From an uncultured Halieaceae bacterium (lineage in GTDB: Bacteria; Pseudomonadota; Gammaproteobacteria; Pseudomonadales; Halieaceae): a DNA stretch of 64,000 bases. Under the pieces are notes generated by a model, which saw only the letters and a list, made by a program, of their open reading frames with translations, had not been told where the DNA came from and searched no databases. The position numbers and the translations under genes are program-made. The stretch lies in contig CALJGI010000022.1 in the NCBI GenBank assembly GCA_938074045.1, positions 1 to 64,000 on the forward strand. Reading direction: 5' to 3'. The stretch's first letter is position 1. Each line of letters opens with the position of its first letter. Shown here piece after piece: positions 62,367-64,000 of this stretch.

Positions 62367-63338
62367 ATGACGGCAGCACTATCTATAAGTCAATTAAGTA
62401 AAGTCTACGACGATGGCTTTGAAGCATTGAAGGGTATAGACCTGAAGGTGGAAGAGGGGGACTTTTTCGCATTGTTGGGGCCCAATGGCGCTGGAAAATC
62501 CACGACCATCGGCATTATTTTTTCATTGATCAACAAAAGCGGTGGCAAGGTTCATATTTTTGACCGTGACATCGACGAAGATTTTGCCCGTGCCAAGATG
62601 GATATAGGCATAGTGCCCCAGGAATTCAATTTCATGGCCTTTGAGAAGGTCTTCGACATTGTATCTACGCAGGCGGGGTATTACGGCCTGCCGCGCAAGC
62701 TGGCCTGTGAGCGCGCCGAAAAATACCTGACCCGGTTGGGTTTATGGGACAAGCGCAATGTGCAGGCCAGGGCATTGTCAGGCGGGATGAAGCGTCGTCT
62801 TATGATTGCCCGGGCACTGGTGCATGAGCCCAAGCTATTGATCCTGGATGAACCCACAGCCGGCGTTGATATAGAAATGCGCCGCTCCATGTGGGATTTT
62901 CTGCGCGACATCAATGAATCGGGTACCACCATTATTTTGACCACCCACTACCTGGAAGAGGCGGAGCAGCTCTGTCGCAACATCGCCATTATCGACCAGG
63001 GCAAAATTGTGGAAGACACCAGCATGCGTGACCTGCTGCGCCAGCTGACCCGAGAAGTTTTTGTGCTGGATACCACGGAAGACCTGCCCGAAGATCTGCA
63101 GCTGGTCGGCTTTGAGGTGGAGCGCAAGGATGATCATTGTATGGAAGTGGTCATCGACAAGGGACAGCATATCAATGATGTGTTTACCCAGCTGAGCGAC
63201 GCGGGAATACAAATCACGAGCATGCGTAATCGAGCCAATCGGCTGGAGGAGTTGTTTGTCAACCTAATGGCGCAGAAAAGCAGCACTGCGGAGACTTCAT
63301 TGTCATATGCCGCCGGTAGTGCGGAGGCGACGTCATGA
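62367..63338 (+). CDS. ABC-2 type transporter ATPase (YadG-like)
   Basis: A 323-residue ABC ATPase similar to E. coli YadG. ATG 62367 is used because the ATPase domain starts directly after it; the frame extends to 62310 without support. Motifs: Walker A GPNGAGKST near residue 38, Q-loop GIVPQEFNFMAFEKV, signature LSGGMKRRLMIARAL, Walker B LLILDEPTAGVDIEMR and H-loop ILTTHYLEEAEQ. The C-terminal 70 residues carry a DUF4162-like regulatory part. Overlaps the permease gene by four bases. Substrate unknown. Confidence 0.9.
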   Translation: MTAALSISQLSKVYDDGFEALKGIDLKVEEGDFFALLGPNGAGKSTTIGIIFSLINKSGGKVHIFDRDIDEDFARAKMDIGIVPQEFNFMAFEKVFDIVSTQAGYYGLPRKLACERAEKYLTRLGLWDKRNVQARALSGGMKRRLMIARALVHEPKLLILDEPTAGVDIEMRRSMWDFLRDINESGTTIILTTHYLEEAEQLCRNIAIIDQGKIVEDTSMRDLLRQLTREVFVLDTTEDLPEDLQLVGFEVERKDDHCMEVVIDKGQHINDVFTQLSDAGIQITSMRNRANRLEELFVNLMAQKSSTAETSLSYAAGSAEATS

Positions 63339-64000
63339 ATAACTATCAGAAATGGGTGGCTTTTTCGACTATCGTCAACAAGGAAATACGGCGCTATCTG
63401 CGCATATGGGCGCAGACGTTGCTGCCGCCGGCAATCACCATGACGCTTTACTTTGTTATTTTTGGCGCGCTGATTGGTAGTCGCATTGGAACAATGGGCG
63501 GGTTCACCTATATGCAGTTTGTCGTACCCGGCCTCATCATGATGGCGGTAGTGACAAATTCCTACGCCAACGTGGTGTCATCGTTTTTCGGGGCCAAGTT
63601 CCAGCACAGTATTGAGGAATTGCTGGTGTCTCCTGTGCCCAACTACATCATTCTGATGGGTTTTGTGATCGGTGGAGTTACCCGGGGAATGCTGGTGGGT
63701 TTGATCGTGACCTTACTTTCCCTGTTCTTTTCCGAGTTGAATATCCACAGCCTTTTTGTCACCGTTTCTATTGTGATCATGACCTCAATTCTGTTTGCCC
63801 TTGCCGGCTTTATCAATGCCGTTTATGCCAATAATTTTGATGACATCAGTATCATTCCTACCTTTGTTTTGACGCCGCTTATATATCTGGGTGGTGTGTT
63901 CTATTCCATGGATTTGTTGCCGGATTTTTGGGCTGGTGTCTCCAAGATCAATCCGATGGTTTATGTGGTAAACGCCTTCCGCTATGGTGTGCTGGGTGTG
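63335..64000 (+). CDS. ABC-2 type permease (YadH-like), cut by window end
   Basis: The open frame begins at ATG 63335 (MNNYQKWVAFSTIVNKEIRR) and runs past the window end, so 222 residues are seen. It follows the ATPase with a four-base ATGA overlap. Hydrophobic segments (TLLPPAITMTLYFVIFGALIG, YMQFVVPGLIMMAVVTNSYANVVSSFFG, GMLVGLIVTLLSLFF, SIVIMTSILFALAGFINAVY and TFVLTPLIYLGGVFYSMDLLP) match ABC-2 permeases. YadGH-type exporters have no proven substrate; drug or polymer export is suggested by similarity. Confidence 0.88.
   Translation, partial: MNNYQKWVAFSTIVNKEIRRYLRIWAQTLLPPAITMTLYFVIFGALIGSRIGTMGGFTYMQFVVPGLIMMAVVTNSYANVVSSFFGAKFQHSIEELLVSPVPNYIILMGFVIGGVTRGMLVGLIVTLLSLFFSELNIHSLFVTVSIVIMTSILFALAGFINAVYANNFDDISIIPTFVLTPLIYLGGVFYSMDLLPDFWAGVSKINPMVYVVNAFRYGVLGV

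Overview
The window is an ordinary, gene-dense chromosomal segment of a gammaproteobacterium. No phage, transposase, integrase or CRISPR array is visible, and no gene-free stretch reaches 300 bases. The right two thirds follow the gene order I remember from Pseudomonas (topA, lexA, methylthioinosine phosphorylase, csiV, mfd, long GAPDH, nqrABCDEF-apbE-nqrM, lolCDE, DUF2062, comEC, exbBD, msbA, lpxK, kdsB, phosphatase, murB). The Na+-pumping NADH dehydrogenase, an Na+/solute symporter and a DddP-type DMSP lyase point to a marine organism. The OM60/NOR5 (Halieaceae) group or a relative is my best guess, but no 16S gene is present to prove it.

Layout. 1-3271 (+): the end of a propionyl-CoA synthetase, a membrane-anchored ThuA-like protein and a DddP-type DMSP lyase, probably one transcription unit for DMSP/acrylate/propionate use. 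3273-8487: three lipoprotein amidohydrolases. 8531-15118: sterol-desaturase-like protein, YedI/DUF808 protein, succinate-semialdehyde dehydrogenase, a two-subunit sodium/solute symporter and a YbfF-like hydrolase. 15163-20241: SRP RNA, dnaX (with an E. coli-like programmed frameshift site), ybaB, recR, rnd, ycgL, ycgN and a small membrane protein. 20401-24125: a MoxR ATPase/VWA pair, a SpoU methyltransferase and an IclR regulator. 24421-33314: amtB, a glutaredoxin-like protein, a universal stress protein, topA, lexA with twin SOS boxes, a mechanosensitive channel and a nucleoside phosphorylase. 33311-39371: csiV and mfd (-), then an N-terminally extended GAPDH (+). 39527-46660: complete Na+-NQR operon with its maturation factors ApbE and NqrM. 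46685-60986: lipoprotein sorting (lolCDE), comEC, exbBD, lipid A/LPS export and synthesis (msbA, lpxK, kdsB), murB and uvrC. 61026-64000: pgsA, a wrecked tRNA-Gly gene, a small conserved protein and the start of a YadGH-type ABC exporter that runs off the end.

Many genes work together. The Lol system here would sort the several lipoproteins encoded nearby; their residue after the lipidated Cys is not Asp, so they should go to the outer membrane. ApbE would flavinylate NqrB and NqrC. MsbA, LpxK and KdsB serve lipopolysaccharide biogenesis. RecR, DnaX, UvrC, Mfd, LexA and TopA form a scattered DNA maintenance set.

The observations I rate highest are the DddP gene beside prpE, the dnaX frameshift signal, the tRNA-Gly locus in which both ends are intact but the T arm is broken by a 30-base hairpin-like segment, and the altered flavinylation motif of NqrB.
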